Positions 45,248-56,019 are shown, counted from the stretch's first letter. The stretch is 64,000 nt of DNA from Cercospora beticola (GCF_033473495.1 NC_088939.1:4092001-4156000), one strand, 5' to 3'. Made by a program: numbers and translations. The notes: a model not told the origin generated them from the letters alone.

Positions 45248-48200
45248 TCACATGTCGAGATAGGCTTTCCGACTGCCTCGCCCAAAAATGCTGCTCATGC
45301 CACCTCCGAGAAAGCTCATTCTGCTCCTCTTCTGCGAGCTCGTGATGCTCGATTTGCTGTTTGAAATCGATGCTTTACTGTCTGATCTTTGTGCGCTGCG
45401 TGGCATATTGGAGCCCGATGACGATGGGGGTGCAGAATGCTTGAAGAAATCAGCGAGATCTCGTGTGCCCCCAGGTCCTGTGTAATCCGCGTCGCGATCA
45501 GGGACCCCAAAGTTCGGTCGAGGTTTGGTGATCGGACCAACTGCTATCGTAGCAGTGCCGTTGCCACGCACAGCTGGTGTGGCTCTGGCAGCTTGCGGGC
45601 CATCGTTCTTCGGCAATGACCCTTTGCGTCCGTAGCTGACTGCATCGGCACCAAAAGTCTGCAGGGCTTGTGGCGTGGTTCCAAGCCGTGCAGCAGCCGG
45701 GGATGCGGAGTTGTTGGCATTGGAATTAGAACGCGAGTTGTTCGTTTCAGGAGGCTCGCTGTTACGAAGGAAGTCAATTAAGCTCTCTTGTTCGCGTTGT
45801 CTTCCTTTCGGCAACGCGGTAAAGAAATCGTCATCGTCATCATCAAGGTCGTCAAAGTCAATGGCGTACGGGTCTTTGTTCCTGTATCGCGTTTTGCCTG
45901 TTCCTTCAGTTGGCGTCGGAAATGCTTGCTGGACAGATCGTGGTATGACAGTAGTGAGACGCGGGGGTTGGTCGCCGTAAGCTGGCTGTGTAACGTCCTG
46001 CGTGGTGCCGGCGCTGTTCTGCAATAGTGCGGATCGCGAAGTGGCCGAGTTTCGGAAAGAGTTGTGTGAAGACGGGACGCTACGAGCGCTGGAATTGTTG
46101 ATGGGGCCACCCATGCTCGTGTTGATCTTAAGATCAGGTTGTGGTGTGTACCGCTCGCCCCATTCCTGCATTTGATCCGAGTCCATGGTGGTTCGGAATG
46201 GTGCCACTGAGCGCGAGATGCGATGTTGTCTCTTGTCGCCAGATTCAGTAATACCAGAGCTCATAGGACCATTCCGGATGAAGTCAATGAGTTCTGCTGT
46301 GCCATCTTCAGCAGTCTGAGTCGGGGCTCGTGGCTGCATATTGCTTCGAACGCGGTTTCCGGCTGGCATTGGCGGCGGCACGACGGGGACGGGTGGCAGA
46401 TCTTCAGCCTCGATGTTGGACCTGCTCATGCTTCGAGCACGAGAGGGTGCCGGGGATTGTGAACGCGACCCACTGCTGTGTGCGTCTCGCAGAAGTTGCA
46501 GGGATGTGGTCGACCGGTTGCTGAGCAGAGGTCGGAGCTCAGGCTCTCTATCAGGTCCTGTAGATCGAATGAAGTCTGCAAAATCCCTTGTCGACTCAGT
46601 GAGGACTTGTGGCTCGCGAGCCATGAGTCCACTCCTCTTATGCACGCTGGTATTTCTGACGGGAGGCCGGCTGATCGACCTTCGCTTGTCCCTATTGCTC
46701 GTCGGGGATCGAGCGCGCTCATCCGCTGCACCTGCACTCGCGTCGGCCCCAGTCGCTTGCCTGGCGGCTTGGCTCCTGCCTACTCGCGCATCCTCAACAG
46801 GTGATTGCAATGACGATGTGTTGTTCGGAGAAGATGGTTGTGTCTCCGCGCTGCGAGGCGTCTTCGGCACGGCTGCGGGAGTCGACTGCAGGCGGTCAGT
46901 TAAGCACATGGCTTGCAAATCGTACCGGACACTCACTGGATCATCCCTGACACTTTCTGGCGTGAGGGTGTATTTCACGGTGTCGCCTCCTTGCACAAAC
47001 ATCTCAAAATCCTCGGGACCCCGGATACTGGCACTGGTCAGTGGCTGCAAGCTCTCCGTCTCCTTCAGCGATGTTTGGCTTCTCGAGGCTTTCTTTTGCA
47101 GAGCGGGGTGTTCATGCACGGGACCGTTCGATTCTGGCTCCAAGGCTGACTTCTTCGACGAAGACGCCCATTGAGTAGTCTCTTTGATCGCAGCCGAGAA
47201 GGACTGTCGCCATGGTGAAGGCGGCTTGTCTGATACGGGAGACACCGGCCCATTCGCATAGATTGAGCTATCTGACGCGCTCATCCGAATCGAAGATTTT
47301 GGTGTGGACAGCCTGCTTTGGTCCTGCAACGCTTGTGCACCGACAAGGTTCAAATGCTGGACCTGCTTCACGCCTTTCGCCGAAAGTGAACGACGCTTCA
47401 GGAATGATTCTGGACTGAGCGTAGTCGTGTCCTTCTCTTCTTCCTGTTGTAATGGTGGGCTGTTCTTGAACGAGGAGGTCGATGACACCGGTGAGTCGCC
47501 GAGCACGATGCGCGTGGTTCGACGCGGCGCCTGATTCGTGAATTCATCCCTTGCAGGATAGACTCCCTCATCCGAATCTCCCTTTGTAGGCGACGAAACT
47601 GCAGTGTCTGACGTCCTCGCAAGACCTATATCAGTCGTCTGCTCCTCATCGGCGCCATCTGAGCGAGTGGAGTCTCGAGAGACATCGTTCAAAGCGGCAG
47701 GTGATGGAAGCTGGTCTTTGTTTGATGGTGGCCGTATCAACACGGCTTGCGTGAGTGACATCCGTTTCGCAACACGAGGGGTCTCTTCGCCATTTTGCTG
47801 CATCGTCGACCTACGCACGAGATTCTGTCCTGCAGGCAGGCTCATGCGCTTCATGTCCTGGAGGGCTTTTTGACTGTCTCGCTTGTCGATATGTTCCGGC
47901 GCTCCTGCACCCATCGCGATGCTTCCCTCTTCGTTTGCAGCACCCCGATTTCTGGCATCCAGCTCTTCAGTGCTATTCGGTTTCGACAGGCGCGATACGG
48001 ATCCTACCGCCGCCGCTGCGACCACGCCGGAGGCCGATGCTGCGGCAACAACTGCAGGCAAGCTCTCATGATTTACTCCTGTCGCGTTGTTCGACGACCC
48101 CTCAGCAGTAAGGCTTGAAGCTGGGTGGACTTCTTGCTTGTGCGTAGGGTTATCCGAGGCCTCTGATTCCAGCGCATTCTCCCCGTCTTGCGCTCTGTCG

Positions 48201-49990
48201 CTATCGCGGACATCGCCAGTCTCGGCTTCTGCTGTTGACTCATCGGTAGTCGCTGGAAGTATGCGCGGCGAACGCTTCGGCGGTGGGTTCGGGGCTGAAG
48301 AAGAGCGGGCGCGCAGAGGCGTGGATGGCTTCGTGTCCGCGGGCTGTTCGGGTATCGACGTGTCCATGGCAGGATCGGTTTGCCCTCCAACCTCTACCTG
48401 CAAGGCAACCGCGCTCATAGTTACAGGTACAGAAAGAGAGCCTGTCCAACTGTTCCTCCGCGGAGCCACCAATTCTTCGAAATCTTCAGCATCAAACTCA
48501 TCGGGATCTCTCGCCAGACCAGGCACCTCGATCTCGTCAACGTCTCGCTTCTCGTCGACCAATGGCAGTGGGGTGGCCGCTGCAATCACATGTTCCGGAT
48601 ACTCGATGTCTTCGATATCCCGCTTCTCGTCGGCCATCGGCAAGGCAATTCTCGCAGCGATGACATGCTCGGGATCGTTAATTTCCTCAATATCTCGCTC
48701 TTCGTTCGCCATGGGCAGAGGAATATTCGCAGCGAGCACATGTTCAGGGTAGTCGATGTCGTTGGCAGCTTCGTCGTCGACAACATCCTTGTCGCCTGGC
48801 ATCATTCTGGAAGTGGGCCGAGATTCGTCCATTGTGGAGCCTGATTCGGTGGCACCCACGCTGCTCTGCCTCGGATTAATGGCAGCACCGTTGATGTGAT
48901 CCCCACTCGTGTTGCGAGAGGAGCCGTTTGGTCTGGTGCTGCGGTCATTCGTGGGAGTTGGCGAAGCGACAGCATAACCGCGCGAAGACTTCCTCCACTG
49001 GCGCCACAGCCTTCCGGCCGTTTTATGCAGCACGGCCGCCTTCTCCATGTCGTGCTCATGCACAACCAGACCCTCCACGGGTGTAACCTGGTCGGAAGCT
49101 GACGTTGTGACACGCGAGGTGCGGCTGAGACGTCGTGCACGATTATCGGCCGCCTGCGCAGCCACTTGCAGCAATTGTTCCGCGACATACTCCAGGATCG
49201 AGGTCAGGAATATCGCCGCTGCCCAGGAGACGAGGCCGGTCGAATGCGAGAATCGGCGGTCGCCGGTCTTGAACAGCTCGTCTTCGCGCACAAAACGCTC
49301 CTCGTCTTCGTCTTCAATGTCTCCAAAGCGAATGTAGACCATGACTCGTAGCCGTGTGCGCTTCCACACCAGCTCCGTGTCCCATTTCCGCTGGCGTTCC
49401 GAAACACTCTGCTTCTGATTCAATTCGTCTTCCTCCTCCTCGCCGCCCGCCAGTAATTCTGACAGCTCTTCATCAGCGCTTGCAATGGCCTCGCTGGCAA
49501 GCCGTGACCTGAGCACTTCCGTCACAGCCGGCCGGAGCACCGTCAACGTCGTAGAACGCGCCTGGAGCAGGATGCTGTACAGTAGATGGTCCAGGAAGCC
49601 GTTCAGGAGGGCGAGCGAGGCATCGGAAAAGTCCATATCCTGGCGGGCGGGCTGGTCCTCATCGTTGCTCTCAAGGTCGCTCATGCGACGCTTGCGCTGG
49701 CTCACGGACTGCGACGCGCCGAAGGGAGAGACATAGGCGGGCGGTGGATAGACATTGGCTGGTGTCGCAGCATGGTGCTGCCGGGCCGAATTGGGAGAGG
49801 CGGCGGCGGAGCGGTCGCTGGGCGTCGGCGACATGGCATTGCTGCGCGTGCTGTCGTCCATTGTCACGGCGTGGCCATGGCTCGCGCGTGAGTTGGAAGC
49901 TGGGAGGGGAAAGGAAGCATATAATGGAGTGGTGACCACTCCTTGGGTCGTAGTCTCGTCAACGCCGGGCGAAACGGGCTGCTCTGCCAT
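45248..49990 (-). CDS. Large disordered protein with H2A-like helical region and repeated DF-[FIL]-[RK] motifs; function unknown
   Basis: Intronless, 1580 residues from the ATG at 49990. The only part that looks folded is about residues 120-330. Within it AAAIFLTSILEYVAEQLLQ, followed by AAQAADNRARR, closely resembles the central histone-fold helix of H2A, preceded by an SDASLALLNGFLDHLLYSILL helix. The rest is rich in Ser, Pro, Thr and charged residues and is probably disordered. Three copies of a 26-residue repeat (PEHV-AA-PLP-DEKRD-E-) lie near nt 48530-48765. Four short motifs of the type L/F-[IA]-D-F-[ILF]-[RK] followed by Pro recur toward the C-terminus. The protein ends in basic SFLGGGMSSIFGRGSRKAYLDM-like sequence. 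I know similar long fungal proteins only as uncharacterised. A chromatin or scaffold role is speculation. Confidence 0.75.
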   Translation of the reverse strand: MAEQPVSPGVDETTTQGVVTTPLYASFPLPASNSRASHGHAVTMDDSTRSNAMSPTPSDRSAAASPNSARQHHAATPANVYPPPAYVSPFGASQSVSQRKRRMSDLESNDEDQPARQDMDFSDASLALLNGFLDHLLYSILLQARSTTLTVLRPAVTEVLRSRLASEAIASADEELSELLAGGEEEEDELNQKQSVSERQRKWDTELVWKRTRLRVMVYIRFGDIEDEDEERFVREDELFKTGDRRFSHSTGLVSWAAAIFLTSILEYVAEQLLQVAAQAADNRARRLSRTSRVTTSASDQVTPVEGLVVHEHDMEKAAVLHKTAGRLWRQWRKSSRGYAVASPTPTNDRSTRPNGSSRNTSGDHINGAAINPRQSSVGATESGSTMDESRPTSRMMPGDKDVVDDEAANDIDYPEHVLAANIPLPMANEERDIEEINDPEHVIAARIALPMADEKRDIEDIEYPEHVIAAATPLPLVDEKRDVDEIEVPGLARDPDEFDAEDFEELVAPRRNSWTGSLSVPVTMSAVALQVEVGGQTDPAMDTSIPEQPADTKPSTPLRARSSSAPNPPPKRSPRILPATTDESTAEAETGDVRDSDRAQDGENALESEASDNPTHKQEVHPASSLTAEGSSNNATGVNHESLPAVVAAASASGVVAAAAVGSVSRLSKPNSTEELDARNRGAANEEGSIAMGAGAPEHIDKRDSQKALQDMKRMSLPAGQNLVRRSTMQQNGEETPRVAKRMSLTQAVLIRPPSNKDQLPSPAALNDVSRDSTRSDGADEEQTTDIGLARTSDTAVSSPTKGDSDEGVYPARDEFTNQAPRRTTRIVLGDSPVSSTSSFKNSPPLQQEEEKDTTTLSPESFLKRRSLSAKGVKQVQHLNLVGAQALQDQSRLSTPKSSIRMSASDSSIYANGPVSPVSDKPPSPWRQSFSAAIKETTQWASSSKKSALEPESNGPVHEHPALQKKASRSQTSLKETESLQPLTSASIRGPEDFEMFVQGGDTVKYTLTPESVRDDPVSVRYDLQAMCLTDRLQSTPAAVPKTPRSAETQPSSPNNTSSLQSPVEDARVGRSQAARQATGADASAGAADERARSPTSNRDKRRSISRPPVRNTSVHKRSGLMAREPQVLTESTRDFADFIRSTGPDREPELRPLLSNRSTTSLQLLRDAHSSGSRSQSPAPSRARSMSRSNIEAEDLPPVPVVPPPMPAGNRVRSNMQPRAPTQTAEDGTAELIDFIRNGPMSSGITESGDKRQHRISRSVAPFRTTMDSDQMQEWGERYTPQPDLKINTSMGGPINNSSARSVPSSHNSFRNSATSRSALLQNSAGTTQDVTQPAYGDQPPRLTTVIPRSVQQAFPTPTEGTGKTRYRNKDPYAIDFDDLDDDDDDFFTALPKGRQREQESLIDFLRNSEPPETNNSRSNSNANNSASPAAARLGTTPQALQTFGADAVSYGRKGSLPKNDGPQAARATPAVRGNGTATIAVGPITKPRPNFGVPDRDADYTGPGGTRDLADFFKHSAPPSSSGSNMPRSAQRSDSKASISNSKSSITSSQKRSRMSFLGGGMSSIFGRGSRKAYLDM
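48530..48765 (-). repeat. Three tandem 78-nt (26-residue) coding repeats
   Basis: Inside the large disordered protein. Each copy encodes a PEHV(I/L)AA start, a PLP or ALP core, a DEKRD or NEERD stretch and an acidic tail. The copies differ at several positions, so the duplication is not very recent. Confidence 0.8.
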
Positions 49991-52434
49991 TTCCGAGCCC
50001 AGTAGCTTCGCAGCGGCCTGCCTCTAGGCCCCGATGCCCCTGCAACTCCACACAGACGGCTTGGTGCATCCAATGCGCAGCAAGAATAATAACAATATTT
50101 GTCAAGTAGAGTGGTTCCCGGTGCGCAGCATGCAAAAGATGAGGTGTGCTCTGCAAATGCCTGCGTGCGATCAGAACGCGCAATGCCTGCCGCAAAAGCA
50201 CAAAACGCAGGGAGACATGGAGGGACACTAAAAAGAAGCTCGACGGAACGTCTGCATACTACTGTCGATCGATTGCTGCATCCGTGCTCGGCCTCTACCC
50301 TATCTGTGTGAGGAGGAACGGCGATGCGAATGCCGAGCTGCAGCTAGAGCGCCCGCCGCTCATGTGGCGAGGAGGCAGTCGTCCGGTGTCTGTCTGTGGT
50401 TGCGACTCAGGTGCGGCCTACGCCACACGCGAGTCGTCGGCGGAGCGCTGCTGGACCAGACGCATCCTGGATACTGCACATGTCGATGCGGTCCCGAGCC
50501 ATCGTTGCAACATCCAACAACACAGACCTGGGGCGCGAGACTCTGGGAAGCTGCTGTGCGCTGCCCCAACTCTTGAACAGGCAAAGAACGTCTCCTTCTA
50601 CCTTCGTTGCACGCATCCTACATTAGTCCGCATCGGGCAGGAACCTTTTTATTCTTCAGCCCCATCTGTGCCTGGCTGCACCAGTGGAATGGCGCGTCGC
50701 CGATCCGTCCACGCATCATGCGAGTCTGGCAAATTCCCGTCCCGTAGGCGATGATGAAGAAGCACACAAGCACCCACGAGATATCCAACACCTCATCGCC
50801 ATGCGATGTTCCACTGGTCGCTGCACGAGCTCTGGTGACCCACGGAAGAAATCCTTTCCCCAATCCGAGACTTTGGAGGCAGGGGTCACGGCAGATGGAC
50901 AGCTAACCCACGTTAAACCATGCTAGCGTGACCTTGGTACCGAACGATTTCGTGCTCGCTCAGGGTACAGGGACAGCAAGACAGGAAATGCCCCCTTGGC
51001 GAGGCGGAGAAGGGCCATCCTCGCAGACTGACGAAATCACGGAATGGCGTGAAGCAATCTGACGAATTGAGTGAAGCAATGGCTGGAACGAAGCGTCTGT
51101 ATCGTGGGAATGGCTACCGAGAAGAGTTAGAATTGCACGCAGTACATACAGCGCGGTGGAAGGACAACTCCTCCGCATTCCACCCTGGTTGTTCGTGTCT
51201 TCCATGCAGTCAGGTGCTGTCACGCGCACCTCCAACAGTGGATTGAGAGTGTGATGGAGCGAGGAATCCCAGTTCAAGCGCAGTGGACGACCAACCTCGA
51301 TATCTAGCAATGCCCTTGCCAATGCACTCATTTCGTCCGGCCATCAATTCAATGTGTAGCTACTCCAGCAATATTCTCGCCTCCAAGCACGGAGTGAGCA
51401 GCTTTGACGGATTCGGTCACGGCATGCGAAGCGGCTGAACTGTCCTTGCTCTTGATCCAGTGTCATCCTTGACTCCTTAGACAGTCACTTCCTTGCCCGC
51501 CGTGACATTATTTGATCGTGGTCGTGCATCACATAACTATTGCTTGACAGAGTTGGTGTGGCAGTGGCTGTCGATGCAATGTGCCAAGGGAAAGTGCACT
51601 GGCCGCACGCACCTCACTCGAAGTACAGGCTACTTCCTCCGCGCAGACAATGTTCATCGTTGCAGCTCGCCAGAAATCCGCCATTCGTACTCCATCTCTT
51701 CCCCGTTGTCCCTCCGGATGACATCATGCACAATCGCGTGTTCTGGAGATGGACTGCGCCGGACTTTCAAGCTTCCGACTTAGCGACTTTGATGGCGAGA
51801 AACAGCGCCAAGCAGGACAACGTGGACCGCGACGATCTGGCGTGCTTCACTCTCGGACCCATGGTACTATGGGCTGCATCTCCGTAGTCACACGAAGCGG
51901 TGCAAAAAAGTCATTCCGTGATGTTCGGTCGACTATTCCAATCCGCGTGCCATGAATCTGCCAGCGGGGCTGACCACATGCAAGCAATGTGGTCGTGTTG
52001 AAGAAGTAAGTGGGACAAACTCGGCAATCGTGTCCACAGGACCATGCAGCAGTGCTGACCGGAGACGCCGTCCCCTAGCGAGGCAGGACTGGATCGTACT
52101 GCCAAACATGTACCGTGAATTCCATCGAGAGAATATTTGTGCACGCCCCAGGTATGCTGTGTTCGAGAGGTGAGGAAAACAAAGACGCTGATCGAGTGGC
52201 GTTACGAAGATCAACCATTAGCGAAGAGTTTAAGAAATGTGTCTCGACACGACAGAGCAGATGGTCACAGAGACGGTCAACCTGTCTCTCACCGGTAGGT
52301 GTAAATGGCCCGGTCCTTCGCATTCCCATTCGTGTGGTGGTGAAGTGGTACCCGTCAGCATGAGCTCGGCCGGATATATATGCACCGACTCAACGGGGAA
52401 TCAAGACACATCAATTTTTGCTGACGACTTCCAG
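49991..52434. other. Gene-poor gap of about 2.4 kb
   Basis: Frames up to about 200 codons occur (for example 50146-50754 plus), but strands conflict and nothing matches a family. I specifically looked for a Zn2Cys6 cluster belonging to the downstream transcription-factor-like gene and found none. No long direct or inverted repeat was noticed by eye. Confidence 0.4.
52372..52382 (+). promoter_or_regulatory. TATA-like element before the transcription-factor-like gene
   Basis: GGATATATATGC lies about 170 bp upstream of the first in-frame ATG (52547). It is a plausible core promoter element, but TATA-like strings are common and no start-site evidence exists. Confidence 0.25.
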
Positions 52435-52546
52435 GAATACTGCGTTAACAAAACTAGCCATACGTGGCGCGACCGCCGTCCAGAGCGATTGTCCACGTTC
52501 TAAAGCACCACGATATGTCAGTATCAATCTGCGGCCTGTGCAGCAG

Positions 52547-53836
52547 ATGCAGATGCTCAGCGATTTTCTTGGGGTCAACTTCCCGTCTACAAAGGCTCGA
52601 GCTGGTCTCGCCAATCGTGGATCTTATTTGGCCATATTACCAGACCTCGACGTCGAAAGCACTCCGATGCTGAATGCTGCGATTAACGCACTGTGCTGGG
52701 CACACATTGGTGCCAAAACAGGGGATCAGCGACTCGTCCAGAGGTCACAGGCCTCCTATGGTCAAGTCTTGTCGATGTTGATTACCACTGTCCACAAGAA
52801 TTCACGTCTTTCATTAGTAGAACCGCGGGCTGTCATTACGAGCATGATGCTATTGTGTTTGTACGACGGCTCGATACCTATGCCTTCCGATGGGGAGAAC
52901 GGGTGGCGAGCCCACTACTGGGCATGTCAGAATCTGCTTGGGGCATATGGGCCAAGTTGTATCAGATTGCATGATCCTTTCGACAAAATGCTCTTCAACT
53001 CCTTGCGAATGCCATGCTTCTTTCTCGGCGTGGCGAAACGCAAAGCGATTGCATTCGGACGACCCGAATGGCTGCACCTCGCGCAAGACATCAATCCTGT
53101 GACGGACACGTTCACCAGCTACTACTCGGCCGCTATGAGGATACCGAGCATATTAGAAAGAGTCGATCGGATACTAGCAGTGCCGTTGGTGCCAACAGCC
53201 CTGAAAGGCCTATGTCAAGACATATACGACCTTCGGCAGGACGTCACACAGTGGTTCACAAGCCTCGTCAATTCCAGCAAGGATCCTTCTTGGGAAATTC
53301 CTGAACTGGTAGATATGACGGAAAGCACTCCGATGCTGAACAACGAGGAGCACTTGTACATGCAAAAGTCAAAGGTCTTCAACAAATTCCTTCGATTCGG
53401 CCTGCCGATGAAGATTGTCCAGAATCATACTTTGGCTGCTCTGGCCTACATCGTTCTGGACTGCAGCCTCCTTCGGTTGCTACACTTCAAGGCAATGACT
53501 GCTGTGTGTATTCGACCAGAAACGATCAAAGATGTCGAGAAACGAGCTTTTATACAAGCCGTGAGCCTTTGTCAGAGCCTATATCACTACACCTCATTCG
53601 ATGGTCTGGCTTATGTGGATTTTAGCGAATTCGTCAACGATGTCGCGTTGAACTTCTTCCAGGAAGTTGGTGCTACCAAGGAAACGGACTGGTGTCGAGG
53701 AGTACGCGCTGCTATGACTTTGAGAAGGAGTCGTATCGAGCATGACATTCAGCGTCGAACACTATGTCGCATGGGCGACGCTGGACCTGGATTTGCCATG
53801 GCATGCCGTTATAAAACTTGGGACCTTCAATCTTGA
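52547..53836 (+). CDS. Fungal-specific transcription-factor-like domain protein without a zinc cluster
   Basis: 429 residues from the first in-frame ATG at 52547. The open frame extends upstream to about 52418 and a CTGAC...CTTCCAG acceptor-like string at 52421-52434 suggests an unseen 5' exon is possible. The sequence fits the C-terminal regulatory domain of Zn2Cys6 factors: ESTPMLNAAINALCWAHIGA, RSQASYGQVLSMLI, and several amphipathic helices with YDGSIPMPSDGENGWRAHYWA. No CX2CX6C cluster is seen in the protein or in about 1 kb upstream in any frame I checked. It could be a truncated factor, a regulator acting without DNA binding, or a gene with a missed first exon. A pathway cannot be assigned. 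Confidence 0.55.
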   Translation: MQMLSDFLGVNFPSTKARAGLANRGSYLAILPDLDVESTPMLNAAINALCWAHIGAKTGDQRLVQRSQASYGQVLSMLITTVHKNSRLSLVEPRAVITSMMLLCLYDGSIPMPSDGENGWRAHYWACQNLLGAYGPSCIRLHDPFDKMLFNSLRMPCFFLGVAKRKAIAFGRPEWLHLAQDINPVTDTFTSYYSAAMRIPSILERVDRILAVPLVPTALKGLCQDIYDLRQDVTQWFTSLVNSSKDPSWEIPELVDMTESTPMLNNEEHLYMQKSKVFNKFLRFGLPMKIVQNHTLAALAYIVLDCSLLRLLHFKAMTAVCIRPETIKDVEKRAFIQAVSLCQSLYHYTSFDGLAYVDFSEFVNDVALNFFQEVGATKETDWCRGVRAAMTLRRSRIEHDIQRRTLCRMGDAGPGFAMACRYKTWDLQS

Positions 53837-54557
53837 GAGGCAGTCTCGTGCCCGGAGGTTGACTTCCGACTCTGTCTCTTTTGAAGCGGGCAGGTTGGAC
53901 TGCCTGCCAGTCGCTCTTCACGGTATATTGACATGCATCGCTCACCACTGTGTACGCCTCCCACCCTATGCCCTATATGAATGGTCATGACAATCTGGGC
54001 TCGATCACGGACTCGTTCAAGGTCCCTGCAGTTTGGAAAGTCCGATCATATGTAGTGTGGCGTCCGAGGCGAGGTCATAGCTTGGTGCTCCGAGACGAGG
54101 CCTGAAAGTGGTTTTTGAGAGCTGAACAGAGAGGAAGCTCGAGATGATCACACGCCAAGCGTTCCTGTCAGTGGTGTTCCCCGCCTCGACACTTTTGTTA
54201 CCAAGGTACACGCTTGCAATTTCTCTGCGAACACAACGGGATCAAAGAGGCCCAGACCGCTCCTGTATTATCCAGGTAGTCGGGTCCAATCTTGCGAAAG
54301 AGGAGCACAGTGGCCTCTCCGCCATCTCGGTGATCTGGATGGGAGCTACAGAGTACGGTCAAGCTTTGGATGTCTTCTTCACGACAAAGTTCAGCTACGC
54401 AATGGCACATGTAGTCGACCGATTGGTATTGGTCCAGCCCATAACCTGTATGGGTCATTGCAACGTCCCAATGTGTTATATAGTTCAGCTTCCCCACAAC
54501 GATTGGCGAACAGACTTGACCTGAAGAACAATACTACTCTGGCCACAACCACCAATA
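53837..54557. other. Intergenic, about 720 bp
   Basis: Holds two minus-strand frames (54017-54211 and 54198-54497) and an overlapping plus-strand frame (54144-54524). The minus frames have somewhat protein-like composition but match nothing I recognise, so I do not call a gene. Confidence 0.35.
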
Positions 54558-55845
54558 ATGCCCTTCGACCAAATCCCAAGTAACGCTTCTCTCAAGGCTG
54601 AAGTCAGCGAGCAAGAGCTCGACCACTTCTCAAATTATCGAAGATTGGCCCCAAGACATATGAAAACCAGACAGCGAATGTCAAAGATTACACTCACTTC
54701 GGTATATCACGTCAATGGCTGAGCGACGCCAAGCAACATTGGGAGACCAAATACGACTGGCGCAAAACTGAAGCTCGCATCAACAGCTTCAACAATTTCA
54801 CTGTGCCAATCGAGCACGAAGGCTTCACATTCGACATTCACTTCGTTGCGCTTTTCTCGCAGAAGAAAGATGCCGTGCCATTGTTGCTCTCCCATGGTTG
54901 GCCAGGCTCTTTCTTGGAGTTCCTCGCGGCTCTGGATATGCTGAAGTCGAAGTATAAGCCTGAGGATTTGCCATTCCACGTTATCGTGCCTTCTTTGCCG
55001 GGCTATGGATACTCTTCTGGTCCACCATTGGATAAGAATTGGACAACAGAGAAAATGGCAGCGGTTTTAGATAAGCTAATGGTCGGTCTTGGCTTCGGCG
55101 ATGGCTATATTGCTCAAGGTGGCGATATTGGTAGCTTTATTACCAGAGTCCTTGGCGTGACTTCTCCTTCTTGCAAGGCTGTGCATCTGCATCTTGCAAT
55201 CGGTCTTCAAGGTGAGACGGAAGGCTTGACGGATGCTGAGAAGAAGGGTGTGCAACGTATTACCGACTTTGCGACGTTGGGTAATGCGTATGCTCGAGAG
55301 GTGAGCTTCAATCCAATGAGATCTCTTACATGATTATACCATACTGACTGGTACTAGCACGGAACTCGACCAGCGACCATCGGTCTCGTGCTGTCCGCCA
55401 GCCCAATCTCGCTGTTGGCCTGAATCGGAGAGAAGTTCCAGCAATGGACCGACGTGACGCCTCCGATTGACGAGATACTCGACGGAGCGACTCTATACTG
55501 GTTCACGGAATCGTTCCCTCGAGCCATCTACCCATACAGGCAGTTCTTCGGCGCGCAGCCGTCATTTTTGTAAGTTTCGCTCTTACCTCATGCCAATTCT
55601 TGCAGCAGTACTGACACTTATTTAGCCACAACGATCCCGAGTACTATATCAAGAAGCCTCTCGGCTACTCGTGGCATCCGGAAGAGCTCGCGCCTGTCCC
55701 ACGAGACTGGGTGGCCACCAGTGGTAACCTGGTCTGGTATCGTGCCCACAAGGAGGGAGGACATTTCGCTGCCATGGAAAGGGCGGATCTATTCGTCAAG
55801 GATAGGGAGGATTTCGTGGCTGAGGTCTGGCCGAAAGCCAAGTAA
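54558..55845 (+). pseudogene. Epoxide hydrolase (EHN plus alpha/beta hydrolase) pseudogene, frameshift and nonsense
   Basis: The remnant reads as a fungal epoxide hydrolase with segments 54558-55300, 55358-55569 and 55626-55845 and two well-formed introns. It starts with MPFDQIPSNASLKAE and later carries KKDAVPLLLSHGWPGSFLEF (HGWPG oxyanion loop), VPSLPGYGYSSGPP and IAQGGDIGS (nucleophilic Asp), and ends with HKEGGHFAAMERADL holding the catalytic His. Two lesions break it: a frame change between about 54603 and 54641, where the N-terminal domain shifts reading frame, and TGA at 55421-55423 where the family has Trp (LLA-W-IGEKF). About five residues of the N-terminal domain also appear to be missing. 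The rest is conserved, so inactivation may be recent; a sequencing error at one site is possible but two independent lesions make it less likely. Confidence 0.8.
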
Positions 55846-56019
55846 TCTGGTTACCATCTCCCTGTAGCAATTATGAAGATGCGCATGAGTACTTATGAGA
55901 TATGAAATAAAGTTCCATGTCTTCCAGCAATATTAGCAAGGTTTGGGGGGCCGACAAATCTGGCCTCGTGGCTACTGCTGTGCTCTGCCAGGGTCACCTC
56001 TTCTTCGTTTCCACTGCTC

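Noticed and set aside
50146..50754. Plus-strand 202-codon frame in the gene-poor gap
   Set aside because: Cys/Arg-rich composition typical of chance frames, no family match, and conflicting frames on the other strand.
54198..54497. Minus-strand 99-codon frame with protein-like composition
   Set aside because: Overlapped by an equally long plus frame, no recognisable family, no clear promoter or partner exon; left as unexplained.
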